Source of the DNA: Roseibium sp. | GTDB lineage: Bacteria; Pseudomonadota; Alphaproteobacteria; Rhizobiales; Stappiaceae | Direction of reading: 5' to 3' | Assembly: GCA_017643925.1 (NCBI GenBank) | Contig: JAEPML010000020.1 | Coordinates: 20,831 to 84,830 of the forward strand | Length of the DNA stretch: 64,000 nt | Shown here: positions 24,626-33,010 of the stretch, piece by piece | Position numbering within the stretch: the first letter of the stretch is position 1 | Layout of the letters: the number at the start of each line of letters is the position of its first letter | The notes under the pieces: generated by a model | Databases searched by the model: none | The model's input: the letters and a program-made list of their open reading frames with translations, nothing else | Told to the model about the DNA's origin: nothing | Translations under genes and position numbers: made by a program

Positions 24626-27447
24626 TGGCTCATACAGAACCTTTTCTTGAGACGTCGCCGCCGGTATCCGATGAAATCCGCAAGACCACCTGCTACATGT
24701 GCGCCTGCCGGTGCGGCATCAATGTGCATCTGAAGGACGGCAAGGTCGCCTATATCGAGGGCAATCGGGACCACCCGGTCAACAAGGGCGTTCTATGTGC
24801 CAAGGGATCCTCCGGGATCATGCAGGTCACGGCTCCGTCTCGTCTGCGCGCACCGCTGAAACGCACCGGACCGCGCGGGTCTGGTGCGTTTGAAGAGATC
24901 AGCTGGGAAGAAGCGCTGCAGATCGCGACCGGCTGGATGGAGCCCCTTCGCAAGTCGGCGCCGGAGAAACTCGCGTTCTTCACCGGGCGCGACCAGTCGC
25001 AGAGCTTCACGAGCTTCTGGGCGCAGAATTTCGGCACGCCCAACTACGCGGCGCATGGCGGCTTTTGTTCCGTGAACATGGCGACGGCCGGCATCTACAC
25101 GATGGGCGGTGCCTTCTGGGAATTCGGGCAGCCGGACTGGGAGCGTACACGTCTCTTCATGATATTCGGGGTGGCCGAGGATCATGATTCCAACCCGATC
25201 AAGATGGGTCTCGGAAAACTCAAGGGGAACGGTGGCAAGGTCATCGGCGTCAACCCGATCCGCTCCGGATACAATGCCATTGCTGATGAGTGGGTCGGTA
25301 TCACGCCCGGGACAGACGGTCTTTTCATTCTCTCCCTGGTCCACGAGCTGCTGAAGTCCGGCAAGATCGATCTGGAATATCTGACCCGCTTCACGAACGC
25401 GCCGTGTCTCATCAACGAAGACCCGGCTTCCGAGGAACACGGCCTTCTACTGCGGGACGCCGACGGCAAGCCAATCGTGATCGATCGCGCCAGCGGCAAG
25501 CCCATGGCTTTCGACGCCAAGGGCGTGCGCCCGGATCTGGCGGCACAATTCGAACAGGATGGTCACACCCATCGCACCGTGTTCCAGCACCTGGCGGAGC
25601 GTTATCTGTCAGATGATTACAGCCCCGAAGCTGTTGCAGACAAATGTGGTGTTCCTGCCGGACGCATCAGGGCCATCGCTGCAGAGCTGGCGCGTGTTGC
25701 ATTGGAAGAAGCCTTCGAGCTCGATCAGGCTTGGACGGATTTTCGCGGCGAGCGCCATGAAAAGATGGTCGGGCGACCGGTCAGCTTTCACGCCATGCGC
25801 GGGATCTCCGCCCATTCCAACGGCTTCCAGACCTGTCGTGCGCTCCATGTTCTCCAGATCCTGCTGGGCACCGTTGAGGTCCCCGGAGGGTTCCGGTTCA
25901 AACCGCCCTATCCCAAGCCGGTCGAGGCCCACCCGACACCGCATTGCCATTCAAAACCGGATTGTCCGCTTGACGGTCCCCATCTCGGTTTCGTCCGCGG
26001 CCCGGATGACCTGGCGCTGAAGGAAGACGGTTCACCGGCCCGCATTGACAAGGCGTTCACCTGGGAAAACCCGATGTCCGCCCACGGGCTGATGCATATG
26101 GTGATCTCCAACGCCCATGCCGGGGATCCCTACAAGATCGATACGCTGTTCCTCTACATGGCGAACATGGCGTGGAATTCTTCCATGAACACCAAGGGTG
26201 TCATGGACATGCTCACGGACAAGGATGAGAACGGCGACTATGTCATTCCTCGGATCATCTATTCCGATGCCTATTCCTCCGAGATGGTTGCCTATGCCGA
26301 CCTGATCCTGCCGGACACGACCTACCTGGAGCGTCATGACTGTATCAGCCTGCTCGACAGGCCGATCTGCGAGGCGGACGGTGCGGCGGACGCGATCCGG
26401 TGGCCGGTCATCGAACCGGACCGGGATGTGCGTGGTTTCCAGTCCGTACTGATCGATCTCGGTGCGCGTCTTGGCCTGCCCGGTTTCGTCAATGAAGATG
26501 GCAGTGCCAAGTACGAGGACTATGCGGACTACATCGTCAATCACGAACGCCGACCCGGAATTGGACCGCTCGCCGGGTTCAGGGGGGATGGCGGCCAGAC
26601 GGGCCGCGGTGGCGTCAATCCGGACCAGATGGACAGATACATCGAGAACGGCGGGTTTTTCATAGAGCACGTCCCGGATGAAGCTGCTTTCTACAAGCCC
26701 TGGAACGAGGCCTATCAGGACTGGGCCGTCGGACTTGGCTTTTACGACAAGCCTCAACCCTATCTTTTCCAGCTCTATGTCGAACCGCTGCGCCGGTTCC
26801 AGCTGGCCGCCGAGGGGCACGGAAAGAGGCAGCCGCCAGATCATCTGAGGGCACAGATCCGGGAGAAGCTGGATCCCCTGCCGATTTGGTATCCGCCGCT
26901 CGAAGACGATCATGTTTCGGAAACGGATTACCCGGTCCATGCGCTGACCCAGCGGCCAATGGCCATGTACCATTCCTGGGGCAGCCAGAATGCCTGGTTG
27001 CGCCAGATCCATGGCCAGAACCCGCTTTATGTGTCCAGCAAGATCTGGAAGGAGAACGGGTTCCGGGATGGGGACTGGGCCAGGGTGACCTCGGTTCATG
27101 GCGAGATCACGGTTCCGGTCGCCCACATGGCGGCACTGAATGACGACACGGTCTGGACGTGGAACGCGATAGGCAAGCGCAAGGGAGCCTGGGCCCTTGA
27201 TGAAGATGCGCCAGAAGCGACCAGGGGTTTCTTGCTGAACCACCTGATCCATGAATTGTTGCCCGCGCGCGGCGATGGATTGCGCTGGTCCAACTCGGAC
27301 CCCATCACGGGCCAGGCAGCCTGGTTCGACCTTCGGGTCAGGATTGAAAAAGCAGACCGGCAAGCGGAGAGCCAGCCAGTGTTCAAGGGACAGAACTCAC
27401 CCGTCGGCAAGGGACCGGACGTCGTTCGGCAGAAGGTGCGCCCATGA
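24625..27447 (+). CDS. soeA: Sulfite dehydrogenase, molybdopterin catalytic subunit (SoeA-like)
   Basis: 940-residue DMSO-reductase-family molybdoenzyme. The N-terminal [4Fe-4S] motif is CYMCACRCGINVHLKDGK, ending in VLCAKG. Mo-bisMGD binding domains follow, and a C-terminal molydopterin dinucleotide domain includes AMYHSWGSQNAW. There is no Tat signal peptide, so it stays on the cytoplasmic side, as described for SoeABC of purple sulfur bacteria and Roseobacters. Translational coupling to ackA and to soeB, in an operon that produces sulfite, supports sulfite oxidation to sulfate. Without that context a polysulfide or thiosulfate reductase-like role would be possible. Confidence 0.88.
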   Translation: MAHTEPFLETSPPVSDEIRKTTCYMCACRCGINVHLKDGKVAYIEGNRDHPVNKGVLCAKGSSGIMQVTAPSRLRAPLKRTGPRGSGAFEEISWEEALQIATGWMEPLRKSAPEKLAFFTGRDQSQSFTSFWAQNFGTPNYAAHGGFCSVNMATAGIYTMGGAFWEFGQPDWERTRLFMIFGVAEDHDSNPIKMGLGKLKGNGGKVIGVNPIRSGYNAIADEWVGITPGTDGLFILSLVHELLKSGKIDLEYLTRFTNAPCLINEDPASEEHGLLLRDADGKPIVIDRASGKPMAFDAKGVRPDLAAQFEQDGHTHRTVFQHLAERYLSDDYSPEAVADKCGVPAGRIRAIAAELARVALEEAFELDQAWTDFRGERHEKMVGRPVSFHAMRGISAHSNGFQTCRALHVLQILLGTVEVPGGFRFKPPYPKPVEAHPTPHCHSKPDCPLDGPHLGFVRGPDDLALKEDGSPARIDKAFTWENPMSAHGLMHMVISNAHAGDPYKIDTLFLYMANMAWNSSMNTKGVMDMLTDKDENGDYVIPRIIYSDAYSSEMVAYADLILPDTTYLERHDCISLLDRPICEADGAADAIRWPVIEPDRDVRGFQSVLIDLGARLGLPGFVNEDGSAKYEDYADYIVNHERRPGIGPLAGFRGDGGQTGRGGVNPDQMDRYIENGGFFIEHVPDEAAFYKPWNEAYQDWAVGLGFYDKPQPYLFQLYVEPLRRFQLAAEGHGKRQPPDHLRAQIREKLDPLPIWYPPLEDDHVSETDYPVHALTQRPMAMYHSWGSQNAWLRQIHGQNPLYVSSKIWKENGFRDGDWARVTSVHGEITVPVAHMAALNDDTVWTWNAIGKRKGAWALDEDAPEATRGFLLNHLIHELLPARGDGLRWSNSDPITGQAAWFDLRVRIEKADRQAESQPVFKGQNSPVGKGPDVVRQKVRP

Positions 27448-28190
27448 CACAATTGCCTGCACAGACACAGAAGAAACTCGGTCTGGTCATAGACCTGGAC
27501 ACCTGCGTCGGCTGCCATGCCTGCGTGATCGCCTGCAAAGGGTGGAACACGGAGAATTACGGGGCACCGCTCAGCGACATGGATGCATATGGAGGTGATC
27601 CGGTCGGCTCGTTCCTGAACCGGATCCACTCCTTCGAGGTTCAGCCCGAAAAGGGCCCGGCCCAGACAATCCATTTCCCGAAATCCTGCCTTCACTGCGA
27701 AGACGCGCCCTGTGTGACGGTCTGTCCGACCGGCGCGAGCTACAAGCGGAGTGAAGACGGCATTGTTCTGGTCAATGAGGACGCCTGTATCGGTTGCGGT
27801 CTGTGCGCCTGGGCCTGTCCTTATGGTGCGCGCGAACTGGACCAGGCGGAGGGCGTCATGAAGAAATGCACGCTCTGCGTCGACCGCATCTACAATGAAA
27901 ACCTCGAGGAAGTGGATCGCGTTCCGGCCTGTGTCCGGACGTGCCCTGCGGGCGCGCGGCATTTCGGGGATTTCGCTGATCCTCAGAGCAACGTGTCGCA
28001 ACTGGTCAGGGAACGCGGCGGTATCGATCTGATGCCGGAACAGGGAACCAGGCCGGTCAACAAGTACCTGCCGCCACGCCCCAAGGACACCATGAAAGAA
28101 CTTGGCGCTGACGCTGCCGACATGTCACCGGTCACGGGAAATCCGAAAGGCTTCCTGGGTTGGCTCGACAAGGCATTGGAGGCGCTCTGA
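27444..28190 (+). CDS. soeB: Sulfite dehydrogenase, iron-sulfur subunit (SoeB-like)
   Basis: 248-residue DmsB/PsrB-type ferredoxin with four cysteine clusters: CVGCHACVIACKGWN, CLHCEDAPCVTVCPTGA, CIGCGLCAWACPYGA with CTLCVDRI, and CVRTCPAGA. These would hold four [4Fe-4S] clusters that carry electrons between SoeA and the membrane subunit. The ATG overlaps the soeA stop by four bases and its own stop overlaps the soeC ATG (TGATG), so the three are made stoichiometrically. Cytoplasmic face of the inner membrane. Confidence 0.92.
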   Translation: MTQLPAQTQKKLGLVIDLDTCVGCHACVIACKGWNTENYGAPLSDMDAYGGDPVGSFLNRIHSFEVQPEKGPAQTIHFPKSCLHCEDAPCVTVCPTGASYKRSEDGIVLVNEDACIGCGLCAWACPYGARELDQAEGVMKKCTLCVDRIYNENLEEVDRVPACVRTCPAGARHFGDFADPQSNVSQLVRERGGIDLMPEQGTRPVNKYLPPRPKDTMKELGADAADMSPVTGNPKGFLGWLDKALEAL

Positions 28191-29077
28191 TGCATCCGGC
28201 TCCTTCCGTCATCATTTTCACCGTCCTGTCCGGCCTCGGGTTCGGCTACCTGACATGGCTCGGTCTCGGCTTCCCGGCAGTGACCGGCTGGACAGCGTTT
28301 TTCTGTTTTGCGATTGCCTTTGCAACCGCCGTCGGCGGACTCGTTTCTGCGAGTTTTCATCTCGGCAATCCGCAGCGCGCCCTGAAGGCCTTCACCCAGT
28401 GGAAGACCAGTTGGCTGTCGCGGGAAGCGTGGATCTCGGTCCTCGCACTCATTGTCATGGGGCTTTACGGGTTCTGCGCTGTCTTTCTGGACATGCTTGT
28501 GGCACCGCTCGGCCTGCTCGGAGCGGTTCTGAGCATCGCAACGGTGTTTTCGACCGCAATGATCTATGCGCAGTTGAAGACGGTGCCCCGGTGGAATCAC
28601 TGGCTTACGCCTGCCCACATGGTGAGCGTATCCCTGGCAGGTGGTGCGGTTCTGGCACTGCAGTGGCGTGCAGCGCTTATCTTGTTGGTCATTGCGGGGG
28701 CACTTCAGGCCTTGCACTGGATTCTGGGAGATCGCCGTTTTGCAGAGCGGGGTCACTCAGCGGAAACGGCTACGGGCCTTGGTTCGATCGGCAGCGTCAG
28801 GATGTTCGAACCGCCGCATACGGGCACCAATTACCTGCTCAAGGAAATGGTGCACAAGGTGGGCCGCAAACACGCTCAGAAACTGCGTGTCATCGGATTT
28901 ATCGCTTTGATCCTGGTGCCGCTTGTCGTCGTGCTGGCCGCGCCGGCAAATCCGTTTACCGCCGCCGTCGCGACACTCTCCTATCTCGTCGGCGCCTTTG
29001 CATCGAGGTGGCTGTTTTTTGCAGAGGCCGAACATGTAGTCGGCCTCTACTATGATGGCGGCGCAAAGGCGTCCTGA
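28190..29077 (+). CDS. soeC: Sulfite dehydrogenase, membrane anchor (SoeC-like, DmsC family)
   Basis: 295 residues, mostly hydrophobic, with about eight membrane spans (for example PSVIIFTVLSGLGFGYLTWL, AWISVLALIVMGLYGFCAVF and a C-terminal FTAAVATLSYLVGAFA). DmsC-type anchors pass electrons to the quinone pool. The ATG at 28190 is chosen because it overlaps the soeB stop; the frame is open 30 bases further up but without a ribosome site. It ends directly against the convergent guanine deaminase gene, both stops lying inside a 14-base palindrome. Confidence 0.9.
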   Translation: MHPAPSVIIFTVLSGLGFGYLTWLGLGFPAVTGWTAFFCFAIAFATAVGGLVSASFHLGNPQRALKAFTQWKTSWLSREAWISVLALIVMGLYGFCAVFLDMLVAPLGLLGAVLSIATVFSTAMIYAQLKTVPRWNHWLTPAHMVSVSLAGGAVLALQWRAALILLVIAGALQALHWILGDRRFAERGHSAETATGLGSIGSVRMFEPPHTGTNYLLKEMVHKVGRKHAQKLRVIGFIALILVPLVVVLAAPANPFTAAVATLSYLVGAFASRWLFFAEAEHVVGLYYDGGAKAS

Positions 29078-29084
29078 TCAGGAC
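29071..29084. repeat. 14-base palindrome shared by two stop codons
   Basis: GTCCTGATCAGGAC is a perfect palindrome; TGA of soeC (29075-29077) and the TGA of guaD on the other strand (29078-29080) lie back to back at its centre. There is no spacer for conventional terminators between the convergent genes. Confidence 0.7.
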
Positions 29085-30502
29085 ACGAGCGCCCGCGCGC
29101 CTTCCTGCATGGAATAGGAAAGGGCCTTGCCGCCCTTCTGGGCTCGACCGGCAACATAGACTTCGTCGATGGTACGGTCGTCGCCAAGCATCTGCAGCAC
29201 GAAAAGCTCCTCGCTCAGCGAGGTAGCCCGCTCCATGCGCAGCGCCATAGCGTCCGTTGCCCGTGAGTTCAGAACCACGATGTCGGCTTCCGTTCCCGGA
29301 TCCAGCGTGCCGATCTTGTCCTCAAGGCCAAGTGCAACGGCATTTCCGCGCGTGATCCAGTGGAACGCCTGAAGGGGATGCAGCTTTTGGTCCTGCAATT
29401 GCAGGATCTTGTAGCCTTCGTTGAGCGTCTGAAGCATGGAATAGCTTGTGCCGGCGCCGATATCGGTTGCGATTGCATTGACGATGCCCTTGGCCTTCAG
29501 ACCGGCATCATCGAAGAGACCGCTGCCAAGGAAGAGGTTCGATGTCGGGCAGAAGACCGGGCGCGCACCTGTTTCGGCAAGTGCATCGATTTCGCGCGGT
29601 TCCAGATGAATGGAATGGCCGAGCAGCATCTTGTCGCTGAGAAGGCCGTAACTTTGATAGACATCGAGATAGTCCCGGGCCTCGGGATAGAGTTCCAGCG
29701 TGTAGGCAATCTCGTTCCGGTTTTCTGACAGGTGCGTCTGGACGAAGCAATCCGGGTGTTCCGTCACGAGCGCTCCGGCGGTTGCCATCTGTTCCGGCGT
29801 TGACGTGATCGCGAAACGGGGTGTGATCGCGTAATGCGCACGACCCTTGCCGTGCCACTTTGCGATCAGTTCCTTGCTGTCGTCATAGCCGCTTTGTGGC
29901 GTATCCCTCAGACCGTCCGGCGCATTCCGGTCCATCAGAACCTTGCCACCGATCACGCGCATGTTGCGTTGCTCTGCTTCCTCGAAATAGGCGTTGGCAG
30001 ATCCCTTGTGCACGGAACAATAGGCAACGCTTGTCGTTGTGCCGTGATTGATCAGGAGGTCGAAGAAGCGGCAGGCCATCGCCGACGCGTGTCCTTCGTC
30101 GGCAAAGCGCGTTTCTTCCGGGAAGGTATAGGTGTTCAGCCAATCGAGCAGCTGTGCACCCCAGGAGGCGATGATCTGTACCTGGGGGAAATGAATATGC
30201 GTGTCGATGAACCCGGCAGTGAGAAGATGCGGCCGGTGATCGACGATCTGGGCATCTCTTGCCTCGGCGACAACCTCGCTGTAGGTGCCTCTTGCGAGGA
30301 TCACGCCGTTTTCGACAAGCAGCGCACCGTCTTTGATATAGACGTGGGATGAGGTGTCATCCACGGATTGCGGCTCGGATTGAAAGGTGAGAATGCGTCC
30401 GCGAAGCAACAGGCGATCAGAGGGCATTTGCAGGGTCCAGTCTGTGTAGAAATCGGGGCGGCAGGGCCGCCCCGATGAAAGTCGGGTTTGGGTGTCATTC
30501 AC
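29078..30502 (-). CDS. guaD: Guanine deaminase
   Basis: Up to 474 residues; amidohydrolase that turns guanine into xanthine and ammonia. Metal motif GFIDTHIHFPQ, FVQTHLSEN, LLGHSIHLEP and the late aspartate in AIATDIGAGTSYSML are those of bacterial GuaD. The start at 30502 overlaps the permease stop by eight bases. An internal ATG at 30427 would remove 25 residues of non-conserved N-terminus and may be the real start. It is last in the minus-strand run xdhA-xdhB-xdhC-permease-guaD, so its xanthine feeds the xanthine dehydrogenase encoded upstream. Confidence 0.93.
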   Translation of the reverse strand: MNDTQTRLSSGRPCRPDFYTDWTLQMPSDRLLLRGRILTFQSEPQSVDDTSSHVYIKDGALLVENGVILARGTYSEVVAEARDAQIVDHRPHLLTAGFIDTHIHFPQVQIIASWGAQLLDWLNTYTFPEETRFADEGHASAMACRFFDLLINHGTTTSVAYCSVHKGSANAYFEEAEQRNMRVIGGKVLMDRNAPDGLRDTPQSGYDDSKELIAKWHGKGRAHYAITPRFAITSTPEQMATAGALVTEHPDCFVQTHLSENRNEIAYTLELYPEARDYLDVYQSYGLLSDKMLLGHSIHLEPREIDALAETGARPVFCPTSNLFLGSGLFDDAGLKAKGIVNAIATDIGAGTSYSMLQTLNEGYKILQLQDQKLHPLQAFHWITRGNAVALGLEDKIGTLDPGTEADIVVLNSRATDAMALRMERATSLSEELFVLQMLGDDRTIDEVYVAGRAQKGGKALSYSMQEGARALVS

Positions 30503-32078
30503 CGGGATTGAGCGCAGCGCCCGGAGCCGTTTCTGTTTCCCGCTCGTCCGCCTCTTCCTTGTGGAAGATCGGATAGATGATCAGGAAGGCGGCGGCGATC
30601 AGGTAGCCGAGGCTGACAGCTCCGAACTCGGGCCAGTGCAGCGTCGCGGAGTGGACGATGCCGACCGAGGACATGACGAAGGCAGCAAACGCAAAGCCCC
30701 CGGCGATCTTGAACTTCCCGTCAATGACGCTGGCGACAATCGCACCCCAGATCAGGCCGGTCAGGATTGCCCCCTGGCTAAGGGCAAGGTGGCCTTCGTA
30801 ATGAGCGCCCTGCTGTAGCAGCGCTGCAGTCAGTTCCGGATTTCCAAGCGGCAGCAGGCCTTCGGCTCCCGTTGCGCCGAGTGCGCCCATCAGGGAACCC
30901 CACTTGATCACCAGGAAGCTGGAGACATGCGGCATCATTGCGATGGTAACCGCAGCCATGTGCTCCGTCTTCACGGCATGAGCCGTGTTGGTGATCAGGC
31001 TGAGGGCGACAAAGACCAGCACCGGTGCGGCGGCAGCCACGGGGATCAGGTTGCTCAGGAAGGCCAGGAAGCCGAAGAAAGCAGCCAGCGGGATCACGAT
31101 TCCGACGCCGATCACGTAGCCGGAATGAGCGCCCATGCGCTTATAGGCCGGATGACCGATATAGGCTGTGGTTGGGAACGGCGAACCGAACAGCGCGCCA
31201 ATCATGGTGCCTGCACCGTCAGTGATCTGGCAGGTTGCGACCGGGTAGTGGTCACCAGCAGCTTCCGCGCTTTCCACGTTGTTCATCGTCTCGATGAAGT
31301 TGTAGATTTGCACCGGAACCAGGACCAGGAACAGTTCCGGGTTGGCAAAGAGGTGCTGGATACCGGCAACCAAGTCACCGAAATAGGGGACCGGCGGGTA
31401 GAAGCCGACACCATCCAGGGAAACCGACGACTGGCCGATCAGGATCGCAACAACGGTCCCGATGATCAGGGCCAGCAGACCTGCCGGGATGTTGAACGGC
31501 AGGCGGAACCGGCCGACCAGACCCCACAGGATGATGATCATCGAGGCGAAGCCGATGAAGGGGTTTTCAAAAACGGTTGCCAGGGGCACGGTGCCGATGA
31601 AGACCAGTGCAATCCCGCACAAGGTGCCCAACATGCCCGCCCGTGGCGTGACCTTTTTCAGCCAGGGGCCGACGATGGCGCCAAGCGCCGCCACGATCCC
31701 GCCGATGAAGCCGGCACCGATACCGACCTGCCAGGCAAGAACCGGGTCGTTGGTGGACCAGTAGATCGGCCCGATGACGCCGAAGAGATAGACGAACATG
31801 ACCGGCGTCGAGATGCCGTACGGCAGGGCCGTTACGTCATGGCCCGATTGGGCTGCGGCTCTTTTCGCCAGAAGGACATAGACGGCGATACCGGCCAGAA
31901 CGGCAATCGCCGCGCCCGGAACGATCCGGCCATAGACGATTTCCGCAGGCATCTGAAAGACAAACTGACAGATGCCGGCCAGCACCATCAGATTGACGAG
32001 ATTATCTGTAAACAGTGCCCAGAACGCGCTGAAATCCCCGCGCGAAAACAGCTTGTAATCGTAGCTCCCAACCCGCAT
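30495..32078 (-). CDS. NCS2 purine permease, AzgA-like
   Basis: 527 residues with about 12-14 membrane spans, of the NCS2 nucleobase transporter family. It resembles the AzgA (hypoxanthine-guanine) branch more than the UraA/XanQ branch, for example in ALPYGISTPVMFVYLFGVIG and FIETMNNVESAEAAGDHYPV. The charged C-terminus KEEADERETETAP is cytoplasmic. Position between xdhC and guaD makes guanine, hypoxanthine or xanthine uptake likely. A hairpin precedes it (32113-32134), and its ribosome site AAAGGAGA is strong. Confidence 0.85.
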   Translation of the reverse strand: MRVGSYDYKLFSRGDFSAFWALFTDNLVNLMVLAGICQFVFQMPAEIVYGRIVPGAAIAVLAGIAVYVLLAKRAAAQSGHDVTALPYGISTPVMFVYLFGVIGPIYWSTNDPVLAWQVGIGAGFIGGIVAALGAIVGPWLKKVTPRAGMLGTLCGIALVFIGTVPLATVFENPFIGFASMIIILWGLVGRFRLPFNIPAGLLALIIGTVVAILIGQSSVSLDGVGFYPPVPYFGDLVAGIQHLFANPELFLVLVPVQIYNFIETMNNVESAEAAGDHYPVATCQITDGAGTMIGALFGSPFPTTAYIGHPAYKRMGAHSGYVIGVGIVIPLAAFFGFLAFLSNLIPVAAAAPVLVFVALSLITNTAHAVKTEHMAAVTIAMMPHVSSFLVIKWGSLMGALGATGAEGLLPLGNPELTAALLQQGAHYEGHLALSQGAILTGLIWGAIVASVIDGKFKIAGGFAFAAFVMSSVGIVHSATLHWPEFGAVSLGYLIAAAFLIIYPIFHKEEADERETETAPGAALNPGE

Positions 32079-32112
32079 TTCGGGTCTCCTTTCTCGATGA
32101 AACGGGCGGCCT

Positions 32113-32134
32113 TGCCATGTCTCCCGCCATGGCA
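32113..32134 (-). promoter_or_regulatory. Hairpin between xdhC and the purine permease
   Basis: TGCCATG / CATGGCA stem (7 bp) with an eight-base loop, in the 68-base gap between xdhC and the permease and upstream of the permease ribosome site AAAGGAGA. It could tune expression within the operon. Confidence 0.45.
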
Positions 32135-32146
32135 GGGCGGCCCTTT

Positions 32147-33010
32147 CTACTGCGCCGCTTCCAGCAGCACAGTTTCCTCCCTGCCGCCGATCATCTGGCA
32201 GCCCTCGGTGAGGGCGGTCAGGACTTCAGCGGCTACAAAAGCGGCGATCAGTTCAGGTCGTTTGTCGCGGCTTCCGGCTGCCCCGATGGGGCAGGTCAGA
32301 TTGTCTATGGACAATCCATCACAGTGGGACCGGCACCAGCTGCGCAGCTTGGCGCGCTTGGTGGCAGATCCGATCATGCCGACATAGGCGGCGTGCCCGA
32401 GTTCGAGCGCTGCCGATGTCAAAAGAAAATCAAGTCCGTGATCGTGGGTGAGCACCACGAAGGCGCTGCCTGGAGGGGCGTTGAAGACGTCCACTTCCGG
32501 AATGGCGCGCAGGCGCTTGTCGACATCTGCGGAACATTTCTCCAGTTCCTCTGCACGCATGTCGACCAGGATGCATTGCACCGGTGCATGCTGCAGCACG
32601 TCCGCAAGTGCCCGTCCCACGTGACCGGCGCCCATGATATAGACATGCGGCTGGTCGGACTGGGCGGCCCGGTGCCGGTGGACCGCACCAGCACGATCGT
32701 TCTGGCTCATCCGGCTGAGGTGAAGCTCAACCCGGCCACCGCAACATTGCCCGATCTCCGGACCGAGCGGCAGATCCAGATGCGTGCTCAGCGTGCCTTC
32801 GGACAGCATCGTCCGCGCCTGCGTGATGGCGATATGTTCAAGATGCCCACCACCGACCGTACCCAGAAGGTCCGTGGCCGACACGAACATCTCGGTTCCC
32901 GCTTCCCGGGGCGAGGAACCGCGCACGCGGGTCAGTTCGATCCGGACGAGCGGTCTGTCGGCTTCAAGGAAAGTCAGGGCGTGTGTGGAGGCTGTCATGA
33001 TCTCAGCCAC
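32147..33010 (-). CDS. xdhC: Xanthine dehydrogenase accessory protein XdhC
   Basis: 287 residues. The N-terminal XdhC/CoxI domain (LTRVRGSSPREAGTEMFVS, GTVGGGHLEH, QCCGGRVELHL) is followed by a Rossmann domain with VYIMGAGHVGRALADVL. XdhC binds molybdenum cofactor, assists its sulfuration and inserts it into XdhB. It overlaps the xdhB stop by eight bases. Cytoplasmic. Confidence 0.94.
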   Translation of the reverse strand: MAEIMTASTHALTFLEADRPLVRIELTRVRGSSPREAGTEMFVSATDLLGTVGGGHLEHIAITQARTMLSEGTLSTHLDLPLGPEIGQCCGGRVELHLSRMSQNDRAGAVHRHRAAQSDQPHVYIMGAGHVGRALADVLQHAPVQCILVDMRAEELEKCSADVDKRLRAIPEVDVFNAPPGSAFVVLTHDHGLDFLLTSAALELGHAAYVGMIGSATKRAKLRSWCRSHCDGLSIDNLTCPIGAAGSRDKRPELIAAFVAAEVLTALTEGCQMIGGREETVLLEAAQ

